From an uncultured Clostridium sp. (GTDB lineage Bacteria > Bacillota > Clostridia > TANB77 > CAG-508), in the NCBI GenBank assembly GCA_947365805.1, contig CANAZY010000004.1, positions 57,570-121,569 on the forward strand: a stretch of 64,000 bases of DNA, given 5' to 3'. Shown here piece by piece: positions 16,942 through 26,418 of the stretch. How positions within the stretch are numbered: position 1 is the first letter of the stretch; every line of letters begins with the position of its first letter. The position numbers and the translations under genes were made by a program. The notes beneath the pieces are model-generated. The model saw only the letters and a program-made list of their open reading frames with translations, made no database searches and was not told the origin of the DNA.

Positions 16942-17000
16942 AAAGGAGGTTATGTCTATTATAACCTCCTTTCAGAAACCCTAGTCGTTCTTCGAACGAC
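16942..17000 (-). terminator. Double hairpin terminator after the polC-DUF1294 genes
   Basis: A 12-bp stem AAAGGAGGTTAT with its complement (16942-16953 and 16961-16972; 7-nt loop), followed on the minus strand by TTTTACTTT. Immediately before it on that strand is a second compact hairpin, GTCGTTC-TTC-GAACGAC (16984-17000). Together they end transcription 42-100 bp after the DUF1294 stop. Confidence 0.75.
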
Positions 17001-17041
17001 ATCTCCTATAACAAATGGAATCTGCTTCTATCTTTCTTTGT

Positions 17042-17347
17042 TTATATTTTAAATATAATCATAATTGCAATTAAGATTTGGATTATAATAATAGCTGGAA
17101 ACCCAAATACAAATTTTGCTTTTTGTGTTTTATGTCTGAAGGTATACATACCTGCAATTGTACCAATTCCCCCTCCAAGTGTTGCCACAAGTAGTAACGT
17201 GCTTTCTTTAATTCTCCATTTAGCATGTTGCGCTTTCCTCTTATCTAACCACATCACAAAAAACCCAATTAAATTTATAAGTAGTAAATAAATTATTATA
17301 TTTTGCCATGTTAATATTGTTTGAATTGTATTACTAAATTCTTGCAT
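17042..17347 (-). CDS. DUF1294 family membrane protein
   Basis: A 101-residue protein with the DUF1294 pattern: a first helix IIIYLLLINLIGFFVMWL leads into DKRKAQ, then WRIKESTLLLVATLGGGIGTIAGM and the highly conserved FRHKTQKAKF, with a last helix (PAIIIIQILIAIMIIF). There are three to four membrane segments. The open frame extends upstream to 17383, but ATG 17347 carries an AAAGGAGAG Shine-Dalgarno and avoids overlap with the polC stop. It lies 28 bp downstream of polC and is probably co-transcribed. The function of the family is not established. Confidence 0.85.
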   Translation of the reverse strand: MQEFSNTIQTILTWQNIIIYLLLINLIGFFVMWLDKRKAQHAKWRIKESTLLLVATLGGGIGTIAGMYTFRHKTQKAKFVFGFPAIIIIQILIAIMIIFKI

Positions 17348-17375
17348 ACTAATTTCTCTCCTTTTTATATGTTTT

Positions 17376-20300
17376 TTACCCAAATAAACTCATTTGGTTC
17401 GATTGACTCATACCATCTAAACATCCTGCATTTGCAAGCATCTCAATTACCGCTTTTCCTGCTTTGGAACGAATTTTTAAGTCATCGATGGACATGAATT
17501 TTCCGTCTTTTCTTGCCTCGATAATGCTATCTGCTGCAACTCCTCCAAGTCCTGGTATACTACTTAGTGGTGGTCTTATTTTTTCGTCTTGGATTAAGAA
17601 ATTCTTTGAATGAGAATTATAAAGGTCAATTGGCAAAAATTCAAATCCTCTTTCATACATTTCCCACACAATTTCCAAATCGTCAAACATATCCTTATCC
17701 TTTTGAGTTGCCACATTTCCCATCATTTCAATCTCTTTCATCTTGTTTTTTACTTTTTCTTTTCCATGACACATTACATCACTATCAAATGCTTTTGCAC
17801 GAATTGAAAAATAAGCTGCATAATAGGCAAGTGGTTTATGTACTTTAAACCATGCAATACGAAAAGCATTTGTTACATATGCTGCTGCATGGGCTTTTGG
17901 GAACATGTATTTAATCTTTTCACAAGATTTGATATACCAATCTGGTACATTATGTTCTTTCATCATTTTGACATATCCTGCCCATTTTTCTGGGTCTTTT
18001 AATGCTTTTCCTTTACGCACTGTCTCCATAATTTTAAATGCTGGATTCGGTTCTAATCCTTTTTTCATAAGGTAAATCATAATATCATCACGGCAACATA
18101 TAGCTTCATTTAAGGTTACAGTTCCTTCCTGAATTAAACTTTGTGCATTTCCAAGCCATACATCGGTACCATGGGATAATCCAGAAATACGAATTAATTC
18201 ATCAAAGGTTTTTGGTTTTGTATCTAGTAACATACCACGAACAAATTTAGTTCCAAACTCTGGAACACCAAAGCTTCCTACTTCTGAATGAATTTGTTCT
18301 GGCGTTACGCCCAATGCATCTGTTGAAGAAAAAATTGACATGGTCTCTTTATCATCTAATGGTATTTTCGTTGGGTCAATTCCAGTAATATCTTGCAACA
18401 TACGAATAACCGTCGGATCGTCGTGTCCTAGTATATCTAGTTTTAATAAATTTTGGTCAATCGAATGATAATCAAAGTGTGTTGTAACAATATCAGATTT
18501 TGGGTCATCTGCTGGGTGTTGTACTGGGCAAAATTCGTAAATTTCTCTTCCTTTTGGTACAACAATAATCCCTCCTGGATGCTGTCCTGTAGTTCTTTTA
18601 ATTCCGGTACATCCTTTTGAAATACGAAGCACTTCTGCACTATTTACTGGTACTTGTCGTTCTTCATAATACTTTTTAACATAGCCATAAGCTGTTTTAT
18701 CAGCAACTGTACCAACGGTTCCTGCTTTAAAGGTAGTTCCTTTTCCGAAAATAACTTCTGTATATTTATGAGCTTTTGCTTGGTAATCTCCAGAAAAGTT
18801 TAAGTCAATATCTGGTTCTTTATCTCCATTAAATCCCAAGAATGTTTCAAATGGAATATCCATACCATCTTTATCTAGTTTATGTCCACATTTTGGGCAT
18901 TCTTTATCTGGTAAGTCAAACCCATTTTTATACCCATAGTCGGTAAAATCCGAATACTTACAATTTGGACATCTATAATGTGGTGGTAGTGAATTTACTT
19001 CGGTAATTCCTGTCATGTTTGCCACAAAAGAAGAACCTACAGACCCTCTGGAACCTACAATATAACCATCTTCATTCGATTTCCATACTAGTTTTTGTGC
19101 AATAATGTACATAACTGAGAACCCATTTTTAATAATGGATTGTAACTCTTTGTCTAAACGTTCTTTTACAAGGTCAGGTAATGGGTCACCATATAGTTCT
19201 TTTGCTTTTGTCATAGCAATATCTTCAATTTGTTGTTCACATCCTTCAATATATGGTGGGCATTTTTCTGGTGAAATCGGACTAATATTTTCACATAAAT
19301 CTGCAATTTTATTGGTATTGGTTACAACAACTTCATATGCTTTATCTAACCCTAAATATTTAAATTCTTCTATCATTTCATTGGTAGTTCTTAAGTATAA
19401 TGGTGCTTGTTCGTCTGCATCATCATACCCTTGCCCTGCCATTAAAATTCTTCTATAAATTTCATCTTGTGGATCCATAAAATGAACATCACAAGTAGCA
19501 ACTACTAATTTTCCTAATTTTTCTCCTAAAGCCACAATCTTTTTATTGATATCTTCTAGTGCTTTTTCATCTGGAACCGTTCCATTTCGGACCATAAACA
19601 TATTGTTCCCATTTGGTTGGATTTCTAAATAATCATAATCTTTTGCAATAGCTTCCACTTCTTCATCAGATTTTCCGGCAACAATAGCACGGTACAATTC
19701 TCCTGCCTCACAAGCACTTCCTATAATAAGTCCTTCTGAATATTGCTTATAAATGGATTTTAAAATTCTTGGTTTCTTATAAAAATAGTGCAAATGTGAA
19801 AGTGAAATTAGCTTATATAAATTTTTAAGTCCTACATAGTTGGTTGCCAAAATAATAGCATGATAACTAGGTAGTTTTTTAAAATCTGCTTGTCCTTCTT
19901 CTAATTTATCAATATCATCTACTATTTTTGCACCCTTTTCTTTTAGCATATCTAACATAACTTTAAATACTTTTACTAGGGTAATAACATCATCTAAGGC
20001 ACGATGTGCAACATCAACTTGTATCCCTAATTTATCAGCAATAATACCTAGTTTATATTTTTTATAATCTGGAAATAAGTCTTTTGCTAAACGAAGGGTA
20101 TCAATATATGTATTTTCTAATTTATATCCTAACTTTTCGGCATAATATTTAATAAATCCCACATCAAAATCCGCATTGTGAGCTACAATTACCCTGTCTC
20201 CAATAAATTCTAAAAATTTTGGTAAGATTTCTTCAATGGTTGGAGCATCTTTTACCATATCATCTGTAATGTGAGTAACTTCTACTACTTCTTCTGGAAT

Positions 20301-21728
20301 TGGCATTTCTGGATTTACAAAGTGTTCAAATTCTTCTACTACTTCGCCATTTTTGTATATAACTGCTCCTAATTCTGTAATTTTATTGGTACGAAACGAT
20401 AACCCCGTTGTTTCAATATCTAATACACAATATTCGGTATCAATACTTTGCTTTTTTGGAAACGATACACTTGGTGTTTTATCTGGAACAAGATAAGCTT
20501 CTACTCCATAAATTACTTTCATATCTTTGTTATCTCTACCTAGTAGTTTATATGCTTCTGGGAAAGCTTGTACTACTCCATGGTCAGTAATGGCAATCGA
20601 TTTCCATCCCCATTTCATTGCTCTTTTAATTAGGTCTGCTGCAGATGTCATTCCATCCATTTGGCTCATTTGTGTATGCATATGTAGTTCGACTCTTTTT
20701 ACTTCAGCATGGTCTTGTCTTTCTTGTTTTTTCTTGCCTGGTGCTTCTACAATAACATTTGCAATCATTCCAATTTCTTTTGCAAATGGGTCAAATTGAG
20801 CTGTTCCAGAAAGTCTAACTGCACTCACTTCCTTTAATCTTGCCATTACTTTTGGTGTTTTTTCTTCTTCTACAAAAGCTTTGCAGGTGATTGTACTTGT
20901 TCCATCATATACATCAAACATTACTAAAAATTTACCACTCTTTAATTGCCTTGAATCGATGTTTAGTATTTCACCTTCTATGGCAACTTTTCCACTATCA
21001 ATTGAGATATCATTCACTTTCACAAGTGTATCTTTTATGTTGGCATTTCTTCCTAAAATTAATGGTGTCTTTTCTTCTGGCTCTTCTTGTATTGGTAATG
21101 GCTCTTCTTGGGTTGTTATTTCTTCCATTGCCTTTTCTTCCAATACTTCTTCTGCTTCTTCCTCCAGAATAGCTTCACTAATTGCTTTTTCAATTTCGTA
21201 TTTCTGAGTTAATTCACATTTTTGCTGTATTTTTTGCATTTCTTCTTCTTGTAATTCTTCTACGTAGGTTACCTTATATGATTTTGCATATAAACTTTTC
21301 AATGTTTTTTCTAAAGCTTTATCAAATCCTCTTGCTGTCAAAAAATCAGCACCTTTTACTGCTAGTAAAACTTGTATCAAATTGCCTTTTATATCTATTT
21401 TACTATTATGTAACAAAAATTCAGTAAACGGATATTTATGGGCTACATATTTTACAATCTGCTTCCATTCTTTACTAATTTCTGGTATAGCAACACTTTC
21501 ATCGTATTGTACTTCAATTTCTATATTTTCAATGTTAAAACGTTCTTTTAAATATTTTTCAAATGTTAATAAATCATTTGGCATAAGATAGGCATGCGAA
21601 AACAAATCAATTTCAAGTTTATTACTTTTTTTAAACAAATTGATTTCTTTAATATTCGCTTGTTTTAAATTAGATTCCGTTTGATAATCGCTAAAAATTT
21701 CTCCTACTGTTTTCATATTTTCTGCCAT
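17376..21728 (-). CDS. polC: DNA polymerase III alpha subunit, PolC type
   Basis: The 1,450-residue replicative polymerase of low-GC Gram-positive bacteria, with built-in proofreading. Order of parts: N-terminal PolC domains (about 1-225, ending in a Glu-rich linker of about 170-215), an OB-fold (about 230-330), and a PHP domain starting ELHMHTQMSQMDG (about 345) that is split by the insertion of the DEDDh 3'-5' exonuclease (VLDIETTGLS at about 434, IVAHNADFDVGF). The polymerase palm follows, with PDIDLNFSGDYQ (about 973) holding catalytic aspartates. A zinc-binding CPNCKY...CPKCGHK insert lies just before it, and the C-terminal helix-hairpin-helix region ends SNQMSLFG. AGGGAGG precedes the ATG. 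Size and architecture are typical. Confidence 0.98.
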   Translation of the reverse strand: MAENMKTVGEIFSDYQTESNLKQANIKEINLFKKSNKLEIDLFSHAYLMPNDLLTFEKYLKERFNIENIEIEVQYDESVAIPEISKEWKQIVKYVAHKYPFTEFLLHNSKIDIKGNLIQVLLAVKGADFLTARGFDKALEKTLKSLYAKSYKVTYVEELQEEEMQKIQQKCELTQKYEIEKAISEAILEEEAEEVLEEKAMEEITTQEEPLPIQEEPEEKTPLILGRNANIKDTLVKVNDISIDSGKVAIEGEILNIDSRQLKSGKFLVMFDVYDGTSTITCKAFVEEEKTPKVMARLKEVSAVRLSGTAQFDPFAKEIGMIANVIVEAPGKKKQERQDHAEVKRVELHMHTQMSQMDGMTSAADLIKRAMKWGWKSIAITDHGVVQAFPEAYKLLGRDNKDMKVIYGVEAYLVPDKTPSVSFPKKQSIDTEYCVLDIETTGLSFRTNKITELGAVIYKNGEVVEEFEHFVNPEMPIPEEVVEVTHITDDMVKDAPTIEEILPKFLEFIGDRVIVAHNADFDVGFIKYYAEKLGYKLENTYIDTLRLAKDLFPDYKKYKLGIIADKLGIQVDVAHRALDDVITLVKVFKVMLDMLKEKGAKIVDDIDKLEEGQADFKKLPSYHAIILATNYVGLKNLYKLISLSHLHYFYKKPRILKSIYKQYSEGLIIGSACEAGELYRAIVAGKSDEEVEAIAKDYDYLEIQPNGNNMFMVRNGTVPDEKALEDINKKIVALGEKLGKLVVATCDVHFMDPQDEIYRRILMAGQGYDDADEQAPLYLRTTNEMIEEFKYLGLDKAYEVVVTNTNKIADLCENISPISPEKCPPYIEGCEQQIEDIAMTKAKELYGDPLPDLVKERLDKELQSIIKNGFSVMYIIAQKLVWKSNEDGYIVGSRGSVGSSFVANMTGITEVNSLPPHYRCPNCKYSDFTDYGYKNGFDLPDKECPKCGHKLDKDGMDIPFETFLGFNGDKEPDIDLNFSGDYQAKAHKYTEVIFGKGTTFKAGTVGTVADKTAYGYVKKYYEERQVPVNSAEVLRISKGCTGIKRTTGQHPGGIIVVPKGREIYEFCPVQHPADDPKSDIVTTHFDYHSIDQNLLKLDILGHDDPTVIRMLQDITGIDPTKIPLDDKETMSIFSSTDALGVTPEQIHSEVGSFGVPEFGTKFVRGMLLDTKPKTFDELIRISGLSHGTDVWLGNAQSLIQEGTVTLNEAICCRDDIMIYLMKKGLEPNPAFKIMETVRKGKALKDPEKWAGYVKMMKEHNVPDWYIKSCEKIKYMFPKAHAAAYVTNAFRIAWFKVHKPLAYYAAYFSIRAKAFDSDVMCHGKEKVKNKMKEIEMMGNVATQKDKDMFDDLEIVWEMYERGFEFLPIDLYNSHSKNFLIQDEKIRPPLSSIPGLGGVAADSIIEARKDGKFMSIDDLKIRSKAGKAVIEMLANAGCLDGMSQSNQMSLFG

Positions 21729-22062
21729 TTATAATGCCTCCCTTAAACTTAAGGACTATTGTATCATATCAAAGAAAAATATGGAACAGCAAATATTTAA
21801 TTTTTAAAATTTGTTTTGGATTTTATTTAGGTTGTAATTTTAAATTTATGTATTTAATTAGTTGATTGTAATAATTGGATTTTGTTGAGATAATATTAAC
21901 AATATGCACTACATGATTTTCAATTTTATATAGCTTCTTCAACATATTTATTGTATTCCCTGTCTCTTCTTGCTTTTTCTTCTAGATACTCTTTTAAATT
22001 AAATATCTTCTTTAATTTTAATTCTCGTACATTTATGATTTTCCTTCACTCCCTTTCTTAGC
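21729..22062. other. Intergenic region upstream of polC, no confirmed gene
   Basis: This 334-bp stretch must hold the polC promoter; TACAAT at about 21762-21757 is a possible -10, without a good -35. On the minus strand, 22028-21933 has a 31-codon coding-like frame (LKLKKIFNLKEYLEEKARRDREYNKYVEEAI) but no ATG, GTG or TTG start in frame. It may be a relic or a small gene with an unusual start. The rest is AT-rich with nothing recognisable. Confidence 0.4.
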
Positions 22063-22094
22063 AAAAAAAGAGTCGATTTTTATCGACCCTTTTC
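22063..22094 (-). terminator. Terminator of the pyrH-rseP operon
   Basis: On the minus strand, AAAAGGGTCGAT, loop AAAA, ATCGACTCTTTTTTT: a 12-bp stem with one G-T pair and a strong T-tract, 4 bp after the rseP stop at 22098. Confidence 0.85.
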
Positions 22095-22097
22095 CTT

Positions 22098-23363
22098 TTA
22101 AAATATTCTTAATATATCATTATAAGTTACAAAAATCGTTAATCCAATTAAAATAGCAAATCCTATCATTTGAATATTGATTTCTGTTTTTTCTTTCATT
22201 GGTTTTCTACGAACTGCTTCTATTAGGTAGATAACTACTTTTCCTCCATCTAGTGGTGGGAATGGTAGTAAATTTGTAACACCAAGAGATAACGAAATAA
22301 GTGCAAGTAGGTAAATAAAATCTTCTATTCCTTGTGTTTTTGCAACCATAGTAGAAATTCCAATTGGTCCTGTTAATTGATTGGTCGATACTTTTCCTGT
22401 AAATAACATTTTTAGATTTTCGATAATGGATGTTGAAAAATCGACCGTGTTCCAGAATCCATAATAGATATTATTTATAAAATTATCTTCTGCTTGTTCA
22501 AAATTAATTCCTAATAAATAGGTATATGATACATTTGCTTCTACTTTAATTTCTTTTATTTCTTCTTTTCGTTTAATCGTAAATAAAATCTCATTTGTTT
22601 CTGCCTCATTAATGAATGTTACAACTTGATATGGATTTTCTCCTACCTCTTTTCCATTTACTTGTAGAATCACATCTCCTACTTCAATTCCACTTTTTTC
22701 TGCTGGACTATTCGGATATAATGCAACAATTTCAGTTGTTAGATTTTCTCCTTCTACCCCCAAATAAATACCAGTATCTTTTCCTTCTACTGTTTTTGGT
22801 TGTACATGATATTCTAGCAATTCTCCATTTCTTTTTACCTGTATTACAACTTCTTTTCCCTCTGATGCTTGCATAATATCGGTGACATCTTGTTTTTGAT
22901 GAATTCTTTTTCCATTAATTCGAATGATTTCATCTCCCGCAAGAATACCCGCTTGTTCTGCAGCATAATTTGGTTCTACCATTTCAATTTTTTGTGATAC
23001 ATTTCCACCCACTGTAGAAACCAAACAAAAATATACCAATAATCCAAATATGATATTTACTATTCCTCCAGCAAGTACAATCGCAATTCTTCTTGGAATA
23101 CTCGTTTTACTAAAAGAACCTTCAACATCTGAACGTTCTTCTTCACCTTCCATGCTAACAAAACCACCTAGTGGTATTAGTCTTAATGCATATTTTGTTT
23201 TTGTATTTTTACTTCTCCATATCGTAGGTCCAAATCCAATAGCAAACTCATTTACCGTTACCTTACAAAGTTTTGCAACTAGAAAATGTCCTCCTTCATG
23301 AATAAAGATAAGAAATCCTAATAAAAAGATTACTTTTATAGCTATTACTAAAAAACTTATCAA
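22098..23363 (-). CDS. rseP: Site-2 intramembrane zinc metalloprotease RseP/RasP
   Basis: A 421-residue protease that cleaves anti-sigma factors and remnant signal peptides inside the membrane. The zinc motif HEGGH is at 22-26, in the first helix. The second half of the active site is NLLPFPPLDGGKVV near 350. Two consecutive PDZ domains can be read between about 115 and 270 (EPNYAAEQAGILAGDEIIRINGK and LYPNSPAEKSGIEVGDVILQVNGK). Two PDZ domains are the E. coli RseP arrangement, while B. subtilis RasP has one, so this is a slightly unusual architecture for the phylum. It is the last gene of pyrH-frr-uppS-cdsA-rseP. dxr, often found between cdsA and rseP, is absent here. Confidence 0.95.
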   Translation of the reverse strand: MISFLVIAIKVIFLLGFLIFIHEGGHFLVAKLCKVTVNEFAIGFGPTIWRSKNTKTKYALRLIPLGGFVSMEGEEERSDVEGSFSKTSIPRRIAIVLAGGIVNIIFGLLVYFCLVSTVGGNVSQKIEMVEPNYAAEQAGILAGDEIIRINGKRIHQKQDVTDIMQASEGKEVVIQVKRNGELLEYHVQPKTVEGKDTGIYLGVEGENLTTEIVALYPNSPAEKSGIEVGDVILQVNGKEVGENPYQVVTFINEAETNEILFTIKRKEEIKEIKVEANVSYTYLLGINFEQAEDNFINNIYYGFWNTVDFSTSIIENLKMLFTGKVSTNQLTGPIGISTMVAKTQGIEDFIYLLALISLSLGVTNLLPFPPLDGGKVVIYLIEAVRRKPMKEKTEINIQMIGFAILIGLTIFVTYNDILRIF

Positions 23364-23374
23364 ATCGTTTCCTC

Positions 23375-24178
23375 CTATAATAATCTTAAAAGCATATATG
23401 CAAATGGTGCAATAAAAATCACACTATCTAGTCTATCAAGCATTCCGCCATGCCCTGGAATTAAGTTGCTAAAATCTTTTATTCCTACATGTCTTTTAAT
23501 GCTAGATGCTGCAAAATCTCCAATCTGTCCAACAACACTTAGTACAATTTCAACTAATAATATTGTTATGTATGAGACATTCATGTGAAATACCATGTTA
23601 AAGAAGAATGCCAATCCTACTCCAAAAAGAATAGCACCACATATTCCTCCAATACATCCTTCAATCGTTTTATTTGGACTAATTTTGCTGAATTTGTGTT
23701 TACCAAATCCTTTTCCAATTAAATAAGCAAATATATCGGTTCCCCATGCAGCAGCCAATACAAACCATACTAAAAATTTTCCATATTCCATAGCATGAAT
23801 TAATGGTACAAACATTAAGAATAATGAAATATAGCAAATTCCAAAAAAGGTAATCGCAATATCGTTTATATTGGTTTTCATGTTACTTAAAATAACTTGT
23901 AAGAATAATATGGTAATTCCCACTGGCATTAACACACTAACAATCGTAATAGCATGTTGTACTGGAATAACATGAATTAAGGCAATCAATGCAGAGGCAA
24001 TATATCCCATCCAAATAACGGGATTTGCTTTTCCTTTGAATGCATTAAAATATTCATGTAAACTTAATCCTGCCACAATTGCAAATGTAATATCTACTAC
24101 ATAAGTATTACCTAAAACCAAAATTATAACCACAAGTGGCATACCAACAAGTGCAGAAACCCATCTTTTTATATCCAT
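23375..24178 (-). CDS. cdsA: Phosphatidate cytidylyltransferase
   Basis: A 267-residue integral membrane enzyme making CDP-diacylglycerol from phosphatidate and CTP, the entry to anionic phospholipids. About eight hydrophobic helices are visible. The family signature is complete near the C-terminus: SSIKRHVGIKDFSNLIPGHGGMLDRLDS (S..KR....KD......HGG..DR.D). The WGTDIFAYLIGK segment at about 143 is also typical. It lies 11 bp upstream of rseP and 18 bp downstream of uppS, so it is clearly part of the operon. Confidence 0.96.
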   Translation of the reverse strand: MDIKRWVSALVGMPLVVIILVLGNTYVVDITFAIVAGLSLHEYFNAFKGKANPVIWMGYIASALIALIHVIPVQHAITIVSVLMPVGITILFLQVILSNMKTNINDIAITFFGICYISLFLMFVPLIHAMEYGKFLVWFVLAAAWGTDIFAYLIGKGFGKHKFSKISPNKTIEGCIGGICGAILFGVGLAFFFNMVFHMNVSYITILLVEIVLSVVGQIGDFAASSIKRHVGIKDFSNLIPGHGGMLDRLDSVIFIAPFAYMLLRLL

Positions 24179-24196
24179 ATGTATCTTACCCTTTCT

Positions 24197-24916
24197 TTAT
24201 TTTCCTTTTTTAATTGTTCTATTTTGATATTCCTTTATCGCAAATAGCAAATCTTCTTGTGTAAAATCTGGCCAATTTTTTTCCATAAATAAGAACTCAG
24301 AATAAATCGTTTGCCATGGTAAAAATCCACTTGTTCGAATTTGTCCACTTGTTCGAATTACCAAATCTGGATCTGGTTGACCTTTGGTATAAAGGTGATT
24401 TGTTATCATCTCTTCTGAAATATCTTCTATTTGTATGTTACCATTTTTTGCTTCTTCTGCAATTTCTTTTACTGCTTTTATGATTTCTGCTCTTCCACCA
24501 TAATTTAAAGCAACATTAAAAGTAACTCCTGTATTATTTTTTGTTCTTTCAATGGCATTATTAATACTTTTTTGTAGGCCTTTTGATAAAGCAGATTTAT
24601 CGCCTAACATTTTTACTCGAATATTTTCAGTATCTGCACGTTTTGAAAAATCATCTAAATAAGTTTGTAGCAAAAGCATTAATGCCCCTACTTCCTCTTT
24701 GGTACGATTCCAATTTTCAGTAGAAAAAGCATATACAGTAAGATGTTTAATTCCAATTTTATTGGCATATCTTACCATGTTTTCTAATACTTTAGCTCCT
24801 TCTTTATGTCCAAGCTTTGGGTCTAACCCTCGTTTTCTTGCCCAAGTACGATTTCCATCCATAATAATAGCAATATGACTTGGTAATCTCTCTTGGTCAA
24901 TTTCTTGTATTGTCAT
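24197..24916 (-). CDS. uppS: Undecaprenyl diphosphate synthase
   Basis: A 239-residue cis-prenyltransferase that makes the C55 lipid carrier for peptidoglycan and for the surface glycan encoded at 1-6.3 kb. HIAIIMDGNRTWARKRG (18-34) holds the catalytic Asp. YAFSTENWNRTKEEV at about 71-85 is the second conserved block, and the C-terminal substrate site is VIRTSGQIRTSGFLPWQTIYSEF. The usual reading of this last block is RTSGE-R-SNF-L-WQ, so the QIRTSGFLPW version is a mild deviation, with RTSG appearing twice. MDGN is followed by R-T instead of the common G-R. Length is normal, and 9 bp separate it from frr. Confidence 0.96.
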   Translation of the reverse strand: MTIQEIDQERLPSHIAIIMDGNRTWARKRGLDPKLGHKEGAKVLENMVRYANKIGIKHLTVYAFSTENWNRTKEEVGALMLLLQTYLDDFSKRADTENIRVKMLGDKSALSKGLQKSINNAIERTKNNTGVTFNVALNYGGRAEIIKAVKEIAEEAKNGNIQIEDISEEMITNHLYTKGQPDPDLVIRTSGQIRTSGFLPWQTIYSEFLFMEKNWPDFTQEDLLFAIKEYQNRTIKKGK

Positions 24917-24925
24917 AATTATCTC

Positions 24926-25480
24926 CTATACACTCATAATTTCTTTTTCTTTATTTGCTGTAATAGAATCAATTTCTTCTATTTTTTTATCGGTTATTTT
25001 TTGAATATCTTCTTCAGCATTTCTTAAATCATCTTCTGTAATAAGAGATTCTTTTTGTTGTTTTTTAAATTCATCAATTCCATCTCTACGAATCGAACGA
25101 ATCGCAACTTTTGCTTCTTCTGCCATTTTTTTAATATCTTTTACTAATTCTTTTCTTCTTTGTTCATTTAATTCTGGGAAAGATAAACGAATTACTTTTC
25201 CATCATTATTTGGATTAATTCCTATATCAGATGCTAAAATTGCTCTTTCAATTTCTTTTAAAATACTTGCATCCCATGGTTGAATGACAATTAGTCTTGC
25301 TTCTGGAACAGAGATTCCAGCCACTTGGCTAATTGGTGTTTCCACTCCATAATAATCTACTTTTACTTTATTTAGAATAGCAGGGTTTGCTCTTCCTGCT
25401 CTTACTGTCGCTAAATTTTCTGCATATACATTAATTGATTTCTCCATTTTTTCTTCCATAAACTTATAATCCATAATCAT
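24926..25480 (-). CDS. frr: Ribosome recycling factor
   Basis: A 184-residue RRF that, with EF-G, splits post-termination ribosomes. The signature block [23 protein letters not shown] (about 23-45) and the hinge regions [42 protein letters not shown] and [10 protein letters not shown] are present. Two ATGs lie close together (25480 and 25474) behind AAGGAGAG; either would give a normal length, and the second has the better 8-nt spacing. Upstream, between frr and pyrH, is the long palindromic repeat at 25494-25566. Confidence 0.97.
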   Translation of the reverse strand: MIMDYKFMEEKMEKSINVYAENLATVRAGRANPAILNKVKVDYYGVETPISQVAGISVPEARLIVIQPWDASILKEIERAILASDIGINPNNDGKVIRLSFPELNEQRRKELVKDIKKMAEEAKVAIRSIRRDGIDEFKKQQKESLITEDDLRNAEEDIQKITDKKIEEIDSITANKEKEIMSV

Positions 25481-25493
25481 TTCTCTCCTTTTT

Positions 25494-25566
25494 GATGATT
25501 TTAGGGACGGGGGTAAAAATCACCTTTTTATGAATGATGATTTTCCCCCCCGTCCCTAAAATCATC
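25494..25566. repeat. 73-bp palindromic element between pyrH and frr
   Basis: A 20-bp perfect inverted repeat (25494-25513 with 25547-25566, core GGGACGGGGG) continues inward with two mismatches to 25522 and 25538, leaving a loop of about 15 nt. The G- and C-runs are strikingly unlike the AT-rich surroundings. This kind of GGGACGG-type palindrome resembles dispersed REP/MITE-like repeats of Bacillota. In the mRNA it forms a strong hairpin inside an essential operon. Confidence 0.8.
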
Positions 25567-25578
25567 ATTCACTTTTCA

Positions 25579-26286
25579 TTATTTTACGATTGTTCCAATT
25601 TTTTCGCCTTTTACAATCTTAATCATATTTTCTGGTTTATCAATTCCAAATACCATTAATGGAATTTGATTATCTCTACAAAGTGCTGTTGCTGTTGAAT
25701 CCATTACTTTTAAATCTTTTGTTAAAATATCAGTATAAGAAATTTCATCATATTTAATAGCTGTAGGGTCTACTTTTGGGTCTGCAGAATATACACCATC
25801 AATTGTTTTAGCAAGTAAAATAACTTCTGCATTAATTTCTGCTGCACGAAGTGCTGCTCCTGTATCGGTTGAGAAATATGGGTTTCCTGTTCCACAAGCA
25901 AATATAACAACTCTTCCTCTTTCTAAATGTTTTACAGCTTTTCTACGAATGTATGGCTCTGCAATTTGTCTCATTTCAATTGCTGTTTGTACTCTTGTTT
26001 TTAACTCTCTTGCTTCTAATGCATCTTGAAGTGCTAATGCATTCATCGTTGTTGCAAGCATTCCCATATAGTCTGATGTTGTTCTTTCCATTTGATGTCC
26101 ATATTTTCCTCTCCAAAAGTTTCCACCACCAACAACAATTGCAACTTCTACTCCCATTTCGGTTAATTTTTTTACTTGGTCACAAATATTTCCTACTGTA
26201 TCTGCATCAATTCCTGTTTTTCTGTCTCCTGCTAATGCTTCTCCACTTAGTTTTAATAGTACTCTTTTATACTTCATGTCTTCCAC
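25579..26286 (-). CDS. pyrH: Uridylate kinase (UMP kinase)
   Basis: A 235-residue amino-acid-kinase-fold enzyme phosphorylating UMP to UDP. The phosphate-binding start is [28 protein letters not shown] and [23 protein letters not shown] follow, then the C-terminal [20 protein letters not shown] and [19 protein letters not shown]. All are typical of hexameric PyrH. A GTG at 26286 has AGGGAGAG at 10-nt spacing; ATG 26277 is the alternative start. rpsB and tsf, the usual upstream partners, are not adjacent: a plus-strand gene follows instead. Confidence 0.97.
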   Translation of the reverse strand: MEDMKYKRVLLKLSGEALAGDRKTGIDADTVGNICDQVKKLTEMGVEVAIVVGGGNFWRGKYGHQMERTTSDYMGMLATTMNALALQDALEARELKTRVQTAIEMRQIAEPYIRRKAVKHLERGRVVIFACGTGNPYFSTDTGAALRAAEINAEVILLAKTIDGVYSADPKVDPTAIKYDEISYTDILTKDLKVMDSTATALCRDNQIPLMVFGIDKPENMIKIVKGEKIGTIVK

Positions 26287-26383
26287 TTAAAATACACTCT
26301 CCCTAAATTATATTTTTTCGTTTCCTATTCTATCATATATCTTTTAAAAATTGCACTACTTTTTTAACAATTTCTTAATTTTC

Positions 26384-26412
26384 TTGTAAAATTCTTCCTG
26401 ATTATATATAAT
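26384..26412 (+). promoter_or_regulatory. Promoter giving a likely leaderless mRNA
   Basis: TTGTAA (26384-26389), a 17-bp spacer and a perfect TATAAT (26407-26412). The next gene's ATG is at 26419, exactly where transcription would begin, and no Shine-Dalgarno lies between. Confidence 0.7.
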
Positions 26413-26418
26413 GTTTAT

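Noticed and set aside
20881..21207. Plus-strand ORFs opposite polC and other long minus-strand genes
   Set aside because: They are antisense shadows: low-complexity Ser/Leu/Phe-rich translations, no ribosome sites, fully inside well-supported genes.
21933..22028. Small minus-strand ORF upstream of polC
   Set aside because: The 31-codon frame looks coding but has no ATG, GTG or TTG in frame and no ribosome site; noted under the intergenic entry instead.
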